Position numbers and translations under genes: made by a program
Part shown: positions 33,145-33,764 of the stretch, piece after piece
Numbering within the stretch: the first letter of the stretch is position 1
How the letters are laid out: every line of letters starts with the position of its first letter
The notes under the pieces: model-generated
What the model was told of the DNA's origin: nothing
The model's database searches: none
What the model saw: only the letters and a program-made list of their open reading frames with translations
Assembly (NCBI RefSeq): GCF_012184425.1
Contig: NZ_VTOW01000012.1
Location: 1-33,764 of the forward strand
Reading direction: 5' to 3'
Source: Candidatus Manganitrophus noduliformans
GTDB taxonomy: Bacteria; Nitrospirota; Nitrospiria; SBBL01; Manganitrophaceae
DNA length: 33,764 nucleotides

Positions 33145-33310
33145 AAGGGGGTTTTGGTTATTTTGCTGTCACAGTGGAGCGTCCTGCATCATGGCGGGTG
33201 GAAGGGGTGAAAAACCCCCTAAAATTGAACTACTAGAAGATGATTGAAATTCATTGACCTATTGAATCATATCTTTGCAATATTTATCTTTTCAAGCGCC
33301 TAAGTTCTCC
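33145..33310. other. Short gap between convergent genes
   Basis: No gene is visible. A weak hairpin AGGGGT-gaaaa-ACCCCCT lies at 33203-33220 without a T-tract, so it is only a possible bidirectional termination site between the giant kinase gene and the zinc-ribbon gene. Confidence 0.3.
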
Positions 33311-33502
33311 TTATCTCCCTCGCGATTTTCCCTTCTTGAGTGGGATAATGGTTACTCTCTTGCACCGCTTGCATTTAATTTCAACGCCTGTCTCAGTAAG
33401 CCGAGCCTGTAGACGACCGCACTCGCATCGAACCTCCCCGATCTTATCAGGATCGACCTCATGAATTAATTCGTCGGGTTCATGGCCCGGCTTTGTGTTC
33501 AT
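33311..33502 (-). CDS. Small Com-like zinc-ribbon protein, copy 2
   Basis: ATG at 33502 follows GAGGAGATTCC, which is a good ribosome site; a longer frame to 33529 is less likely. The 63-aa product has an acidic N-terminus (HEPDELIHEVDPDKIG), then VRCECGRLQARLTETGVEIK and CKRCKRVTIIPLKKGKSRGR. It has the same C-x-C-G and C-x-x-C pairs as the protein at 27891-28082, with near identity over about 30 residues but an acidic rather than a Lys-rich N-terminus. It is transcribed towards the giant kinase gene, so the pair brackets that gene in opposite orientations. The family (Com-like zinc ribbon) is inferred from the Cys pattern; function unknown. Confidence 0.8.
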   Translation of the reverse strand: MNTKPGHEPDELIHEVDPDKIGEVRCECGRLQARLTETGVEIKCKRCKRVTIIPLKKGKSRGR

Positions 33503-33637
33503 GGAATCTCCTCTACTGGTTCTAATCACTTCCGTGAGCGATGTATAGAAATGTTTGCTTCAGGGGAAGAATCCTAAAGTGAAAGATGAGTCACCATTTT
33601 TATTCCTCATGCAAGATGTCCATCCGAGTTCGGCACA

Positions 33638-33764
33638 TGTAAAAACCAAGATTTGATCTGACATTTTATGTTGGGGTTCCTGGATGTTTGGTTTCTCCTG
33701 ATTGTCAGATCGTCTTATGCGACGAGCATCTTCTCCTTGGCCAGAGGCAGACTGTCGATGAATG
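33638..33764. repeat. Right copy of 127-bp terminal inverted repeat
   Basis: Exact reverse complement of bases 1-127, with identity ending at the first inner base (33637). The inner flanks of the two copies differ completely: an IS630 remnant on the left, unremarkable AT-rich sequence on the right. The repeat edge at 33638 starts TGTAAAAACC. Confidence 0.95.
33715..33762 (-). CDS. C-terminal fragment of an unidentified ORF, second copy
   Basis: Same 15 codons and TAA stop as at 3-50, in reverse orientation, as a consequence of the terminal inverted repeat. The rest of the gene lies outside the window. Confidence 0.35.
   Translation of the reverse strand, partial: FIDSLPLAKEKMLVA

Overview
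The window looks like a complete contig from a Gram-negative environmental bacterium. It encodes an outer-membrane porin, several lipoproteins with clear lipoboxes, and many multi-sensor histidine kinases. The gene style (stacked GAF/PAS kinases, PAS-GGDEF-EAL proteins, secreted HAF-repeat and low-complexity proteins) would suit a Nitrospirota-like or deltaproteobacterium-like organism, but no rRNA or other phylogenetic marker is present, so this is a weak inference. I see no tRNA, rRNA or CRISPR.

Both ends carry the same 127-bp sequence in inverted orientation (1-127 and 33638-33764). The identity stops exactly at 127 bases. This could be a pair of inverted mobile-element ends, and the exact length also fits two contig ends running into one repeat node of a k=127 assembly graph.

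Layout. (1) 1-2900 is a decayed left edge. It holds an IS630-type transposase tail, a FixJ-like response regulator broken by an internal deletion, its PAS histidine kinase cut off from its membrane domain, and a 5'-truncated gene facing the other way. (2) 3332-5173 is a large lipoprotein followed by a clear terminator. (3) 6073-8944 holds the first copy of a structured RNA element, a GAF pseudogene, an intact PAS-GGDEF-EAL protein and a stand-alone LuxR-type HTH protein. (4) 9910-10880 is the second RNA copy directly upstream of a secreted protein. (5) 11766-16652 is a probable input module: an NMT1-like binding lipoprotein overlapping a membrane hybrid kinase, convergent with a small PstS-like binding protein and a porin. 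(6) 16955-21132 has a LuxR pseudogene, a single-domain receiver and a 956-aa GAF/PAS hybrid kinase. (7) 21408-25280 is a run of three exported proteins behind the third RNA copy. (8) 25585-33502 contains a hybrid kinase that has lost its phosphoacceptor histidine, and a 1658-aa protein that fuses a Ser/Thr kinase-like domain, an ATPase, TPR-like repeats, GAF and histidine kinase. The latter is flanked by two paralogous small zinc-ribbon proteins.

Overall this is a signalling-rich accessory region with many intact and many dying regulators. The most unusual items are the three-copy leader RNA with built-in terminator (about 6.1, 9.9 and 25.2 kb), the H-to-D and D-to-A degenerate hybrid kinase, the HRN/DSG pseudokinase-like giant and its zinc-ribbon pair.
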